This document shows positions 1 to 9,345 of a stretch of DNA of 60,476 nt, piece after piece. Location of the stretch: the IMG/VR virus record IMGVR_UViG_3300005095_000172, positions 80,148 through 140,623 of that record; one strand, 5' to 3'. Below the pieces are notes generated by a model. That model searched no databases. It was not told the origin of the DNA and saw only the letters and a program-made list of their open reading frames with translations. Source of the stretch: a virus. Both the position numbers and the translations under genes were made by a program. Numbering within the stretch: position 1 is the stretch's first letter; each line of letters opens with the position of its first letter.

Positions 1-368
1 AAACATAACTTCGTGGCACTTTTACCTATTTCGTGTTTAGTGAAGATATTATCAAAAGTCTTTAATTCTTCAAATGCTTCTTGTTCCCTTTCTACATATT
101 CGTGATGGTCAATATAAATGATTTTTAATTCTTTGTTACTTTCTGCGATTCTCATCAATTCCTGAAAATCTTCATAAGTAAAAGCTAAGTCTGTTATAAA
201 TAAGACTTTTGTGAAGTAAGAGATATCATCTGAAACATACTTCAGAGTTTCTGATACATCATTGTAGTTGACATGAAAGGTTTCCATATCTGGAAACCTT
301 GACTTAAGGACTAAATCACACCCAGCACCGTCTAAATCAGTATGGGTGATATGAATATATTGGTTCAA
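1..368 (-). CDS. DHH-family phosphoesterase (partial, C-terminus off the left edge)
   Basis: Minus-strand frame open to the window edge. The N-terminal 120 residues show HTDLDGAGCD near residue 7, ITDLAF near 60 and IDHHEY near 85, the metal-binding motifs of DHH phosphoesterases (RecJ / nano-RNase / NrnA superfamily). The start is taken as TTG at 366-368: it follows an AAGGA ribosome site by about 7 nt and overlaps the TGA stop of the upstream gene, which implies coupled translation. No usable ATG lies nearby. It probably hydrolyses short oligonucleotides or cyclic dinucleotides; the substrate class cannot be read from this fragment. Confidence 0.85.
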   Translation of the reverse strand, partial: MNQYIHITHTDLDGAGCDLVLKSRFPDMETFHVNYNDVSETLKYVSDDISYFTKVLFITDLAFTYEDFQELMRIAESNKELKIIYIDHHEYVEREQEAFEELKTFDNIFTKHEIGKSATKLC

Positions 369-805
369 ATTTTTCCTTTTCGGTATTTTTCATTTATTCT
401 TTCAATTTCATGTTCAGGTATTAAATCTAAATACTGTTTCGCAACTTGTTCTGAACATCTATAATATTTTGTTACATTTTCTAAAGAACCGTCTAATTCT
501 CTTTTATTTTGTTTCTCGAATGGTACGAACCCTTTTGGTACAAAGGTATTCACTATATCCCATTGTTTATCGACTGGAATTTCCTTAGTAGTGAATAGGA
601 GTGCTAACTCTAATGTATTCTCGAACCTTGATAGGAGTTTATGGAACATAAACTCACTAATCTTTTCTTTTTCTTGTTGAGTTGGCTTGATTTTCTTATT
701 GATAGAGGCATTCATCACTTCCCAAATAGAATTCCCCTTCTTTGGTTTGTACTCTTCTTGTTGTACTTCTCTCTCTTCAGAAATACCCCATTCTTCTAAC
801 ATCAA
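365..805 (-). CDS. 62: Clamp-loader small subunit (T4 gp62-like)
   Basis: 146 residues. The C-terminal half reads FMFHKLLSRFENTL ... VPKGFVPFEK ... VTKYYRCSEQVAKQYLDLI, the layout of phage clamp-loader A subunits (T4 gp62, Pfam Phage_clamp_A): a helical region, a VPK motif, then a YYxCS...A..YLDL helix. It would pair with the gene 44 ATPase encoded 2 kb upstream to load the sliding clamp. It overlaps both neighbours by 3-4 nt, as in a translationally coupled replication operon. The first 30 residues are not conserved. The assignment rests on motif pattern and context, not on an alignment. Confidence 0.65.
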   Translation of the reverse strand: MMLEEWGISEEREVQQEEYKPKKGNSIWEVMNASINKKIKPTQQEKEKISEFMFHKLLSRFENTLELALLFTTKEIPVDKQWDIVNTFVPKGFVPFEKQNKRELDGSLENVTKYYRCSEQVAKQYLDLIPEHEIERINEKYRKGKI

Positions 806-1203
806 TCTACCCTTTCTGAAGTGTGTTTACTTTTCCCTGATACTTTAACTTCTGTTCCTTTAGGTTCTTTGAGGTCTGGGTAATCTCTATCAAGCCCTCT
901 TTCTTTCATAAGGGCAAAAACATCTAAGTTAGCGTCTTCACCAAAAAGATCATAGTAATATGAAATAGCATCATTCACATTTTCACCGTGGAATTTATAT
1001 GACTCAAGTGCTTTTTCTGCTACTTCTTTCAATTTCTCATTTTCTGGTTCAGCACGAACTCCTTCAGAAACAGATTGGTAAACGCTCATGGCTTGTTTAG
1101 ACAAGAAATCATTAGAGATTACACTAAAAAGAAGGTCTTCTCTAATTTTAATTTCCCTTAGTTGTTGTTTAATTTCTTGTAATTCTTTGTTTTCTTCACT
1201 CAT
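802..1203 (-). CDS. Hypothetical acidic helical protein
   Basis: 133 residues, acidic, with an N-terminal coiled-coil-like stretch (ENKELQEIKQQLREIKIRE). No family recognised. ATGA-type overlaps at both ends place it in one transcript between uvsX and the gene 62 homologue, so an accessory replication or recombination role is plausible by context only. Confidence 0.7.
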   Translation of the reverse strand: MSEENKELQEIKQQLREIKIREDLLFSVISNDFLSKQAMSVYQSVSEGVRAEPENEKLKEVAEKALESYKFHGENVNDAISYYYDLFGEDANLDVFALMKERGLDRDYPDLKEPKGTEVKVSGKSKHTSERVD

Positions 1204-2261
1204 TTATTTTCTCCTTCAATATCAAGTTCAAAATCGTCATCGGTCATTGCATTGTGCATAAAAGTATATTTCTTTTCGATATACTCTGGGAAATCTGTAT
1301 CTCTTAGGATAGGAAGCCAGAATTCTTTAGGATTCTCATTAATTTGTCTCTCACGCCATTTCTTATCACCTTCCACATTAGGTCTTGAATAAAACCCCAT
1401 AGACGGCTTCGTAACATATCCGCCTTCTAGAGCATCTTCTAAAATCCCATAGTAAGGGTCTATACCGCCATCATATTTTATGAGATATCTAAGTTTTGTA
1501 AGTTCTTTACAAAATCTTGACTTTTTAGTGGTTGCGAGGATTAGTGCTCCAGTGACTTCAGTGTCTGAAGCAGTTTCTTTAGATTTAGCCTTACTTGTTC
1601 CTAAGACAATAGAACTACTTGCAAAATACAAACCTCTGCCACCACCGATGGCAAGTGGGTCAAATTGGGACATAGAATCGTAAACTTGGTTGACAACAAA
1701 TACGGTCATCCCTAACCCAGTCAAAAGTTTAGCAAAGGTGTTTTTCTTCTTAGCAACGGTAAAGTCAGCAGCATCATTCCCTGAAGAAGCGTCAGCAACA
1801 GTTTTAGAAGTCACGAGTCCGCCCCAACTATCTATAACAAGAAGAACCTTCTTTCTTTCTTCTTTAGTTAGATCGTTCGCAATAGCCATAACTTGTTTTT
1901 GAGCGTCTTCTATTTGGTTAGTCTGGATTACAAGAAGCCTATCTAAGTCCAAACCAATTGACTCAGCTAAATTGAAATCAAACGCCATTTCTGTATCAAT
2001 ATAGATGACAATCCAATCTTTGTCTATCTTTTGTGAATTTTTAGCCACCTTAAGACCCACAATACTTTTCCCCAATGAACTCGGGGCAGCAATTTGAGAA
2101 ATTTTCCCAACTGGGATACCCCCAAATAATCTTCCACTAAATAGGATGTTCAGTACAAGAGACCCAGTACTAATAAATTGTTGTTCTTCATCAGTTTTTT
2201 CAATTACGAAATCTTTAATCGCTTTATTTTTGCTTAGTTTTGTTATCAGTGAACTCGCCAT
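1200..2261 (-). CDS. uvsX: UvsX / RecA-type recombinase
   Basis: RecA-fold strand-exchange ATPase. Walker A APSSLGKS lies near residue 60, Walker B KVLLVIDSWGG near 140, and NQVYDS followed by a glycine-rich loop (IGGGRGLYF) corresponds to L2. About 350 residues is normal for T4-type UvsX. The reading frame is open from 2273, but the ATG at 2261 (MASS...) is preferred because GGAG lies 6 nt before it, whereas the ATG at 2273 has no ribosome site. The start lies inside the upstream gene. It should act with the 46/47 nuclease in recombination-dependent replication. Confidence 0.95.
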   Translation of the reverse strand: MASSLITKLSKNKAIKDFVIEKTDEEQQFISTGSLVLNILFSGRLFGGIPVGKISQIAAPSSLGKSIVGLKVAKNSQKIDKDWIVIYIDTEMAFDFNLAESIGLDLDRLLVIQTNQIEDAQKQVMAIANDLTKEERKKVLLVIDSWGGLVTSKTVADASSGNDAADFTVAKKKNTFAKLLTGLGMTVFVVNQVYDSMSQFDPLAIGGGRGLYFASSSIVLGTSKAKSKETASDTEVTGALILATTKKSRFCKELTKLRYLIKYDGGIDPYYGILEDALEGGYVTKPSMGFYSRPNVEGDKKWRERQINENPKEFWLPILRDTDFPEYIEKKYTFMHNAMTDDDFELDIEGENK

Positions 2262-2628
2262 CTTTTTCTCCATATAAATATTTTTCTAAATCTTCTATAA
2301 CCTTTTGTTCAGAAGTCGCTCTTCCTTCTCCCTTAACATCGTGAAGTTCTTCCATAGCGAAATACAGCTCATCTATAAAAGCATACATTTCGAAATCATT
2401 TTCGAAAAGGATAGCAATTGAATTATTCAAGACTACTGAATTTTCATCATTGTTTACTTCAACTTCTACTGGTGAATCAAGTACTCCACCGATATCTAAG
2501 TTATATGAATTTATAGGGTAATAGCCATTTTCTTCTAAAAATAAAATTTTTTGAATTCCTTTGTTATTCTTCCCTATGTAGTACACGAAAGGCTTATCAT
2601 GTACTTTTACCTTTCTTTCTTTAAACAT
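2224..2628 (-). CDS. Hypothetical protein overlapping uvsX
   Basis: 134 residues, good AAGGAAAGA ribosome site before the ATG. No domain recognised; mixed beta/helical composition with an acidic, Lys-rich tail. Its last 38 nt overlap the uvsX start in another frame, unusually deep compared with the 1-4 nt overlaps elsewhere here, suggesting tight coupling of the two products. Confidence 0.75.
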   Translation of the reverse strand: MFKERKVKVHDKPFVYYIGKNNKGIQKILFLEENGYYPINSYNLDIGGVLDSPVEVEVNNDENSVVLNNSIAILFENDFEMYAFIDELYFAMEELHDVKGEGRATSEQKVIEDLEKYLYGEKDGEFTDNKTKQK

Positions 2629-2704
2629 TTCTTTCCTTTTAAGTTTCTTATGATACTGTAACGAACTTAAATCTCACTTAAGTCCTGATTAAGTTTGAAA
2701 TTCG

Positions 2705-3652
2705 TCACTTAAACTTAATGGAATTATCGCCGATAATCTTCACGGCAAATGCTAGAAGTGGAATATGTTTATTTTTAGCTCTTTGGGAATAATCTTGGTA
2801 ATCAGCCAATTCTAGGATAACCATTGGTTGACTTTCTGGCTTAAACACATCATCTAGATGCTTATACAAATATGTATAGAAATTGTCAGGAATCATAATT
2901 TCATTCACAGCTTCCTTCACAGCTTTAAACTTCCTGTGAAGCATAGCATCAGTTAATGCTACAAAAGCATCATCTGGTTTAGTAATGTGGTCAAATTTAA
3001 GAGTTCCAGTAACACTATGTTTTTGTAAGAACATTAGCATATTTCTTGTTGATGGATAAAGCGTAGAAATGACCTGAAGAACATCTTTCTTTTCATAACT
3101 AACATTCTCATTTTCTAAAATACTTGTAAGACGATTAAAAATCTGTACCGCAAGTTCCTTTTTATTCTGACTATAAATGTCGTCTAAATTAAAGACTTGC
3201 ATCCTATTGAGAAGAGGTTCGATTATTTTATCCATATAGTTACCAGTAAAAATAAAACGAACATTCTTACTATACTGCTCTATATCTGAACGGAGAGTAC
3301 TTTGTGCTGCTGCTGTCAAATAGTCAGCTTCATCCAAACAAATAAGTTTATGATTCCCCATCATAGACCTACTTTTAGAAAATCCACCAATCTCATTTCT
3401 CATTACGTCAATTCCATTATCCTTGGAACCATTAATCCATAAAACTTCTACATCAAGTTCAGAAGAAACAACATTCATGAATGATGACTTTCCTGTTCCA
3501 GGAATACTACCAAATAACCCAATATTCGGGATTTCTTTATTTTTCAACCATTCTCTCAGTTTTTCTTTATCTGACTCTGGAAATATCAAATCATCTACAG
3601 TTCTAGGTCTGTATCTTTCAGCCCAAATAAATTGGTCTTTATCTATTGTCAT
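2705..3652 (-). CDS. 44: Sliding-clamp loader ATPase (T4 gp44-like)
   Basis: 315 residues, AAA+ clamp-loader large subunit. The N-terminus has the WAERYRPRTVDDL motif typical of RFC/gp44; Walker A GSIPGTGKS is near residue 50, Walker B ICLDEADYL near 105 and sensor I FTGNYMDK near 140. Length matches T4 gp44 (319). It pairs with the gp62-like subunit at 365-805. In T4 the two genes adjoin; here uvsX and two hypotheticals lie between them. Confidence 0.95.
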   Translation of the reverse strand: MTIDKDQFIWAERYRPRTVDDLIFPESDKEKLREWLKNKEIPNIGLFGSIPGTGKSSFMNVVSSELDVEVLWINGSKDNGIDVMRNEIGGFSKSRSMMGNHKLICLDEADYLTAAAQSTLRSDIEQYSKNVRFIFTGNYMDKIIEPLLNRMQVFNLDDIYSQNKKELAVQIFNRLTSILENENVSYEKKDVLQVISTLYPSTRNMLMFLQKHSVTGTLKFDHITKPDDAFVALTDAMLHRKFKAVKEAVNEIMIPDNFYTYLYKHLDDVFKPESQPMVILELADYQDYSQRAKNKHIPLLAFAVKIIGDNSIKFK

Positions 3653-3660
3653 ATTGTCTC

Positions 3661-4218
3661 CTATAATTCAATTTGGTTGAAAAGTGTTTTTATTGTTTTA
3701 ATTGACTCTTCCTTAAATGTTAAAAATAACATCACAAAATCTATTTTCCTTTTTACGTGTTTTAAAACTCTATTCAGTGAATATTCTTTCTTATAAAGTT
3801 TTAAAAACCAATGTGCTGTGTAGAATTGAATATTATTTTTGACACATTCTTGAAGAACTGTTTCTGGAGTTATAGAACTACCGTATGTTTCTTTCAAATA
3901 AGAAACATCTTTGGAGATATAATCCCTATAATTCATAATCAAATGTTTAAATCTAGCGATTTCCTTTAAATCCAATTCCCTTAATTCATCCAATAAAGCC
4001 CTAAAAGAACTTGGAGTCTTAGAATACATAATATATACACAAGCCAGAACAAATGTCTCTTTTTTCCTATTTTCCCATTTCTGGTATGGAAAGAACATTT
4101 TAGTCCTTTCCCTTGTATTGTGTTTATGTTTGGAATGAAGTAGTCTATAATTTAACTGGGAATCATAAGTGATAAAAATTCCATGGGCTAAATCATATTG
4201 TTGGTTAAAACTTAACAT
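3661..4218 (-). CDS. Hypothetical protein, replication cluster
   Basis: 185 residues, basic, predominantly helical with several aromatic clusters. No motif recognised. It lies between gene 44 and the gp33-like gene, 9 nt from the former, so it is probably co-transcribed with replication genes. Confidence 0.7.
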   Translation of the reverse strand: MLSFNQQYDLAHGIFITYDSQLNYRLLHSKHKHNTRERTKMFFPYQKWENRKKETFVLACVYIMYSKTPSSFRALLDELRELDLKEIARFKHLIMNYRDYISKDVSYLKETYGSSITPETVLQECVKNNIQFYTAHWFLKLYKKEYSLNRVLKHVKRKIDFVMLFLTFKEESIKTIKTLFNQIEL

Positions 4219-4262
4219 AAAAATCCTTTACGATATTCTACTATTCTAACCTTAAGATATCT

Positions 4263-4520
4263 TTAAATCCACTCATCCAATTGAGTTTTCTTGGTTTCTC
4301 CTTCAAATCTTGCTTGGTTATTGAATTTCAGGTCCTCTTTAAATGTTTCCCTGAAGCTTTTATCTTTCTTCAACGCTTCCCCAACTTCTTCCACATCTTT
4401 GTCTAATTCTTCACAAAACATCATCACAACTTCCATGATGGAATAACCGTATAAGTTCCTTTCCTTTTTAAACTCTATGATTTCTCTAAACATAGTTCCA
4501 TTCGCTGCATTTTCCCACAT
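4263..4520 (-). CDS. Late-transcription co-activator-like small protein (gp33-like)
   Basis: 85 residues. The core FREIIEFKKERNL..SIMEVVMMFCEELDKDVEEVGEAL resembles the small gp33-like RNA-polymerase-associated proteins of T4-type phages: a helix, an acidic helix with a buried Cys, a valine/acid turn, then a polar tail. In T4, gp33 bridges the late sigma gp55, the sliding clamp and RNA polymerase. A gp55-like gene is in this window (59631-60161), which makes this assignment coherent, but similarity is short and judged by eye. Confidence 0.45.
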   Translation of the reverse strand: MWENAANGTMFREIIEFKKERNLYGYSIMEVVMMFCEELDKDVEEVGEALKKDKSFRETFKEDLKFNNQARFEGETKKTQLDEWI

Positions 4521-4530
4521 AATTAATCTC

Positions 4531-6264
4531 CTATGACTTTTCTATTTCGAATTTACTAAACCCATCTTCGACGCTAACCTTTACTATCCTATTCAAGATT
4601 TCAAGTCTATTCTTAATATCTGGGTTATGTGAAATGAGTACAACATTCTTGCTAGAACTGAAAACTTCATCTAGGATAGTCATTACTTCGTCTATTCCTT
4701 CTATATCCAAAGAACTATCTAAATATTCATCTAATATTAAAAGATTAGTACTAATTCCATTCTTTTCTTCTATTAATTTCAAGAACGCAAATAGGATACT
4801 AAGAGAAATTCGTTGTTTTTGTCCATTTGACAATGAGTTGAAATCGTTATCAGAATTTCTAGAAATAATCTTTTCGTTAAACTCACTGTCGATGACAAAG
4901 TTGAATTTTGAATCAAAGAGTTCCAAGAACTCATTTATGTACTTGTTCAGGAAAGGTAATTGTTGATTGAGAATTACTCCCTTCAGGTTCTTATCGGAAA
5001 CCATATCTTCTAATTCAATAAGCTCAGTCATGTCCTGTTTAATCTTAATTAATCTGTTCTTAGCTTCTTCATAGTCTCTTTCCAATTGCTCTAGTTCAGA
5101 ATAATCTATTTTTACAGCTTCCCAAGCTTCTGTTTTTTCTATTCTCTCTTTTATAGTTTTAATGTGGTCTTCTAATTGAACCATGTTTTTATTAAGCCTG
5201 TCTTTATTGAGAACTTTAGACTGTTTTTGTTTTCTTTCTTCCAGTAATTCATTTAGTTCATTTTGTAATCTATCTCTTTCTTCTATGATATATACTAATT
5301 GAACTTTCAATTCTTCTGAAGTATAAGGAAGTTCTTCTTTTATTTCAAACTCGCAATTAGGACAAACCACTTTATTTTTCTCGTTAGCAGAGATACGTCT
5401 TACTTTAGCCTTGACGTCCTGTTCCTTTTCGAGCACACTAACCAACTCTGATTCAATAGAAGTTATCTGAGGGAGCATCTCGTTAATCTCTGACTCTAAT
5501 TGTTCTAGCTTACTAATAGCACTTGGGTATTTCTTTAATTTCTCTTCACTTTCTTCAAGTTCTTGTCTCAATTCCTTTAGAATTGAATCTCTATTTGCGT
5601 TGAACTCTTCATTTTGCTTTTCCATAGCCTTGATATTAAACTTAGTAGAAGATATAGAAGAGCTTAAAACTTCCACCTTATACTCATATTCTGTCAAGTA
5701 TGTTTTCTGGAGAAGCTTCTCTTCACGAACTTTGTCTTTTATTTGATTAAAAATAGCAGTATCAGTGATGATCTGAAGTACTTCTTCCTTTTCAGATTTG
5801 TTCAAATCCATGAAGTTCTTAGAAGAACTTAAGTTAGCTCCTAATGCTATCAGTTGTCTATAGACATTCTCTCCGAACTTTAAGATCGAGTCTTCGAACA
5901 AAGCTTGGTAATCTCTATTGGTCGATGGTTTCTCTACTAAAGAATACCCATCTTCTTCTTTCTTATAAATCTCAAAAATGTCTGGTTTCTGACCTCGTAT
6001 GACTTTAAATGAGTTACCATTGGCAGAGAACTCCGCTTCTACCCAAAGTTCTCTATTGTTTTTATTATTAATTAGCGAACCAATTTTGATTTTCCTAAAT
6101 GGTTTCCCAAATAGACAATATGTAAGTGCGTCTACAAAAGTACTTTTCCCTAGCCCATTCCCGCCAACAACTAAATCAATACCATTTTCAAAATTATATT
6201 CTGAAATTTTGTTCCCATAACTAAGAACATTTTTAAATCTGAGCGTTTTAAATTCTATTTTCAT
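4531..6264 (-). CDS. 46: Recombination nuclease subunit gp46 (Rad50/SbcC-like)
   Basis: 577 residues. Walker A GGNGLGKS lies near residue 35, long coiled coils occupy about 160-460 with a zinc-hook CPNC near 300, the ABC signature SNGQKQRIS is near 485 and Walker B LLILDEYLDSS near 515. This is the complete Rad50/SbcC architecture at T4 gp46 size. It forms a complex with the downstream Mre11-like subunit (1 nt gap) to resect DNA ends. Confidence 0.95.
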   Translation of the reverse strand: MKIEFKTLRFKNVLSYGNKISEYNFENGIDLVVGGNGLGKSTFVDALTYCLFGKPFRKIKIGSLINNKNNRELWVEAEFSANGNSFKVIRGQKPDIFEIYKKEEDGYSLVEKPSTNRDYQALFEDSILKFGENVYRQLIALGANLSSSKNFMDLNKSEKEEVLQIITDTAIFNQIKDKVREEKLLQKTYLTEYEYKVEVLSSSISSTKFNIKAMEKQNEEFNANRDSILKELRQELEESEEKLKKYPSAISKLEQLESEINEMLPQITSIESELVSVLEKEQDVKAKVRRISANEKNKVVCPNCEFEIKEELPYTSEELKVQLVYIIEERDRLQNELNELLEERKQKQSKVLNKDRLNKNMVQLEDHIKTIKERIEKTEAWEAVKIDYSELEQLERDYEEAKNRLIKIKQDMTELIELEDMVSDKNLKGVILNQQLPFLNKYINEFLELFDSKFNFVIDSEFNEKIISRNSDNDFNSLSNGQKQRISLSILFAFLKLIEEKNGISTNLLILDEYLDSSLDIEGIDEVMTILDEVFSSSKNVVLISHNPDIKNRLEILNRIVKVSVEDGFSKFEIEKS

Positions 6265-6265
6265 T

Positions 6266-7336
6266 CTATTCCTCTATCTCAGAGAGTATCTTGTTCAATA
6301 AATTCATTAAAGTCGGCTTTTTGTCCTGAACAGTTTGTATTAAAAGTTCAAGCCCACCAACATTATCAATTTCTCCCTTGAAATCAGTTCCAATTAAATC
6401 AGAAATTTCAACATTATTGATCACATCAAAAACGAATCCACGTTGACTTAATTCAAAACTTACTGTTTCATATTCTTTGTCTTCTGCTTCGTTGATAAAG
6501 AACTTAATTATATGTCCAGACAAATCTGGTAAATCTTCTACTTTATCAAAATATAATCGTTCTTCGGACCAACCAGAAAGTTCTATTATTTTAGGGGCTT
6601 TATCGTTGTATTTTAGTTTAATGAACTTAGAGCTAATCTCATTTTCTATGAATTCATATTCGTGTCCTTCAAAAACAAAGAAACCTCTTTTTGTATCATA
6701 GTCACCCCAATTCATCTGATAAGGAGTTCCTACATACATTACAAACCCATCAGTCGACTGAATATGGTAATGTCCGCTAACAACCCTTTTAAGATTTTTA
6801 GCTTTCTTAAAGAACTGAGAAGTTAAACTTGAAGACTCATCCACGTGACCCTTCACCATTTCGAAATTCTTAATTTCAAAATGTCCAAAAACTACATCAA
6901 CGTCTTCCATGTCTTTTGGTTTCAGTTTATTTTCGATTATCCAAGGGAATAACTTATACTTATATTCACCTAAAGATATCACGCTTGGCTTATCGAAAAT
7001 TTCTACTGTTTCTGGAAAAAGTTCTTGAAAATATTTTACTAAGTTTATTTCTAAAGTAGAGCTATAATAAATATCATGATTCCCAAGTATAGAATATATC
7101 TTGAAACCATTCTCTTTCATTGGTGTGAAGAATTCATCCACTAACCTATTAAAAGTCTTTATATTCATAGTTTTCCTATTATCTAATAGGTCACCCAATT
7201 GAACTATTGTATCTATCCCGTGTTCTTTCATATACGGGAATAACTGATTCTTGAAGAACAAGAGTTGGTTATCTAAAAAATCGTCACTAAATCCCTTGAC
7301 ACCAAAATGTGTGTCGCCTAGTACCACGAATTTCAT
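6266..7336 (-). CDS. 47: Recombination nuclease subunit gp47 (Mre11/SbcD-like)
   Basis: 356 residues. Calcineurin-like phosphoesterase motifs in order: GDTHFG (8), GDLLDNR (48), GNHD (about 84), GHFE and SGHYHIQ (about 195). Length matches T4 gp47. It shares one nucleotide with the upstream gene and is followed after 1 nt by gp46, its partner. Confidence 0.95.
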   Translation of the reverse strand: MKFVVLGDTHFGVKGFSDDFLDNQLLFFKNQLFPYMKEHGIDTIVQLGDLLDNRKTMNIKTFNRLVDEFFTPMKENGFKIYSILGNHDIYYSSTLEINLVKYFQELFPETVEIFDKPSVISLGEYKYKLFPWIIENKLKPKDMEDVDVVFGHFEIKNFEMVKGHVDESSSLTSQFFKKAKNLKRVVSGHYHIQSTDGFVMYVGTPYQMNWGDYDTKRGFFVFEGHEYEFIENEISSKFIKLKYNDKAPKIIELSGWSEERLYFDKVEDLPDLSGHIIKFFINEAEDKEYETVSFELSQRGFVFDVINNVEISDLIGTDFKGEIDNVGGLELLIQTVQDKKPTLMNLLNKILSEIEE

Positions 7337-7599
7337 TAAACATCTGCTCTCTTTTCAACCCATTTACCGCAAGAAGCACTCTTATCTACGCAAATCATAG
7401 TCACAGGTTCACCGTTTATCTCTACAAACGCTTTGAATGCATCTCCATTGAAGTTAGTCAATCTAGTGAAATACCTAGCATTTTTCCATTCTTGTTCTGT
7501 ATCTAAGTCTTCCATAATATCATTCATATATGTACAAGCAACTAAATCTTTATTCATAGATTCTTTTGAATAGTAGCAATTTTCACAAGTCCTCATCAA
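7336..7599 (-). CDS. Small Cys-rich protein
   Basis: 87 residues with CENCYYS near the start, then C at about 22, 70 and 77, suggesting one zinc site. No named family. It has its own promoter (-10 at 7625-7630) and overlaps gene 47 by one base, so this promoter probably also drives 47/46. Confidence 0.7.
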   Translation of the reverse strand: MMRTCENCYYSKESMNKDLVACTYMNDIMEDLDTEQEWKNARYFTRLTNFNGDAFKAFVEINGEPVTMICVDKSASCGKWVEKRADV

Positions 7600-7624
7600 T
7601 TCTCCTCGTTAATTATAATTATTG

Positions 7625-7647
7625 ATTATATAAAATGTTTCTTAATG
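7625..7647 (-). promoter_or_regulatory. TTAAG-N10-TATAAT promoter
   Basis: Perfect TATAAT with the upstream TTAAG box 10 nt away, reading toward the small Cys-rich gene and 47/46. It overlaps the stop region of the phosphoesterase gene. Confidence 0.65.
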
Positions 7648-8175
7648 TTGGCTTAAAAGGTCATCCAAAGAAATAGGAGAGTAATTTATCGATTCTACAG
7701 AAACATTATAATGTTTCTCCAATCCAGTATCTCTATTATGCACGTGTCCGTGTATTATGTGTTTTATTTCATTTCTTTCAATGACTTCTCTTAATCTTTG
7801 TATTTGTTCTATTTCTTTTTGTTTTGAATACTCATTAGTTTTTATAGGATAGTGAGACATAAAAATATCATCTAACACGTAATATTCAGCCACTTCTTCA
7901 AACCCAAGGTGTTCTTTATACCAAGAAGCTTCTAAATGGTCGTGATTTCCTCTTGCTAGAAATTTCTTTCCTGGCAATTCTTTAAAAATTTCTTCTAAAT
8001 CATTATAACGTCCTCTTATAGAAGCAGCTATATCTCCTAGGTGAAATATCACATCATCATCTTTAACGACCTTTTTCCAGTTGTTGATAATCAATTCTTC
8101 GTGATTTTCAGGTCTATTACAATATTTTATGATATTTCTATGGAGAAAGTGAGTATCGCTTATTATATATATCAT
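7642..8175 (-). CDS. Calcineurin-like metallophosphoesterase
   Basis: 177 residues with DTHFLHRNII (7), HLGDIA (46), ARGNHDH (75) and HGHVHNRD (143), the full single-domain metallophosphoesterase set. The SDTHFLHxNI start and short length are typical of phage-borne MPEs. Substrate not deducible. A second, unrelated MPE lies at 48805. Confidence 0.9.
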   Translation of the reverse strand: MIYIISDTHFLHRNIIKYCNRPENHEELIINNWKKVVKDDDVIFHLGDIAASIRGRYNDLEEIFKELPGKKFLARGNHDHLEASWYKEHLGFEEVAEYYVLDDIFMSHYPIKTNEYSKQKEIEQIQRLREVIERNEIKHIIHGHVHNRDTGLEKHYNVSVESINYSPISLDDLLSQH

Positions 8176-8177
8176 TA

Positions 8178-8537
8178 TTATCCTTCAAAAGTTTCTTTTA
8201 GTGCGTGTGCTTTTGATTCTACAAGAAAAGATGCCATCTTCTTTGCTTCTTCAAAATCCTTGAATATCCAAGCAACCATGTCCCCATACTCTACGACATA
8301 ATATACAAAATTGTCTTTTAATTTAAAAATAGAAGAAATGGCACCCTCAAATGTTTCTTTAGTAAATGGGTACATAGTAGTTTTTAAAATTGGAGAATTG
8401 GAGAAATCGAATACCTTTCTACCACAAATGAATACTTCGTTCTTATCATTGGTAGCAATTATATACCCGCCTATTTCATCCACCATTTTCAAATTATCAG
8501 GAACTTTCCATTTAGTCCCCACATTATTTTTTTCCAT
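8178..8537 (-). CDS. Hypothetical protein
   Basis: 119 residues, beta-rich, no recognised motif. It overlaps the next gene upstream by 14 nt and is 2 nt from the phosphoesterase. Confidence 0.65.
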   Translation of the reverse strand: MEKNNVGTKWKVPDNLKMVDEIGGYIIATNDKNEVFICGRKVFDFSNSPILKTTMYPFTKETFEGAISSIFKLKDNFVYYVVEYGDMVAWIFKDFEEAKKMASFLVESKAHALKETFEG

Positions 8538-8976
8538 TCTTAGCCTTTCTAATCTTTTGTTTCAGAGCTTGTTTTAACCCTTCTATAATTTCTTGTTCTG
8601 GTAAGTCCTTGAATTCCACGACTTCTTCTTTCTTTTCCTTATCATAAGTAACCAGAACTATATTATTTCCTTCCCTTATAGCTCTGATAAACTCTCCTTC
8701 AATGAGTCTCTCTAAATATCCCAGCCAAATAGAAACTGGCATCTCATGACCCATAAGAAGTTCAGAAGAATTTAATTTCTTAATATTCTTTATTTTAGGC
8801 TTTTCATTAGCACTACTTTTCTCAGAGTTATTTTCCTTATCACCATCACCCAGAACTTTAACTCTCTTCAGAGTTTCTATATCAAAGTGTTCTCTAATAT
8901 ATTTGTTAGTAACCTTTCTAAGTGTCAGTTCTGATATATCATAGTCTTCGACTAATTGTTCATAATCAATTTTCAC
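8524..8976 (-). CDS. Hypothetical protein
   Basis: 150 residues with an acidic N-terminal helical part, a Lys/Ser/Asn-rich linker near residues 45-70 and a basic C-terminal helix. No family recognised. Overlaps the HNH gene upstream by 11 nt. Confidence 0.65.
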   Translation of the reverse strand: MKIDYEQLVEDYDISELTLRKVTNKYIREHFDIETLKRVKVLGDGDKENNSEKSSANEKPKIKNIKKLNSSELLMGHEMPVSIWLGYLERLIEGEFIRAIREGNNIVLVTYDKEKKEEVVEFKDLPEQEIIEGLKQALKQKIRKAKNGKK

Positions 8977-9262
8977 TCATTTTCTCCTTAAAATAGTTTG
9001 AAATATCCACAAAATTATTAAAATCGTATTCAGTACACTTAACTCTAGTGGAGCGTTTAAAATTATTGTGGAATTGTGAATGGCAACCTGAACAAAGACA
9101 TACTCCATTTTCAACTTCAAATCTTAGTTCAGGAAAGTAAGTAGCGTGGTTCTTGTGATGTGCGTGTCTATTTTGTAAAGAACCGCAAATAACACATCTA
9201 GAATCTCTTCTTATGACTTGTGCTCTCCAGACTCTATACTCTCTTGTGTTTCTCCAACTCAT
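8966..9262 (-). CDS. HNH endonuclease
   Basis: 98 residues. CVICG (about 22), HAHHKN (33), then LCSGCHSQFHN (56-66) form a complete zinc-binding HNH fold. Free-standing phage HNH proteins can be homing nucleases or packaging-linked; it is not next to a terminase here, and lies beside a tmRNA gene. Confidence 0.88.
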   Translation of the reverse strand: MSWRNTREYRVWRAQVIRRDSRCVICGSLQNRHAHHKNHATYFPELRFEVENGVCLCSGCHSQFHNNFKRSTRVKCTEYDFNNFVDISNYFKEKMSEN

Positions 9263-9345
9263 ATATCCCTCTTAGTTCTTTTTTAAAATACTATTTAACG
9301 AAATACTTTGAAAAGAATAAGTTTTATATAGATACATAGACAGAT

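Noticed and set aside
1480-1902. Plus-strand ORFs opposite uvsX (and many similar ones opposite other genes)
   Set aside because: They mirror strongly supported minus-strand genes, lack ribosome sites and show no domain. I found no convincing plus-strand gene in the window.
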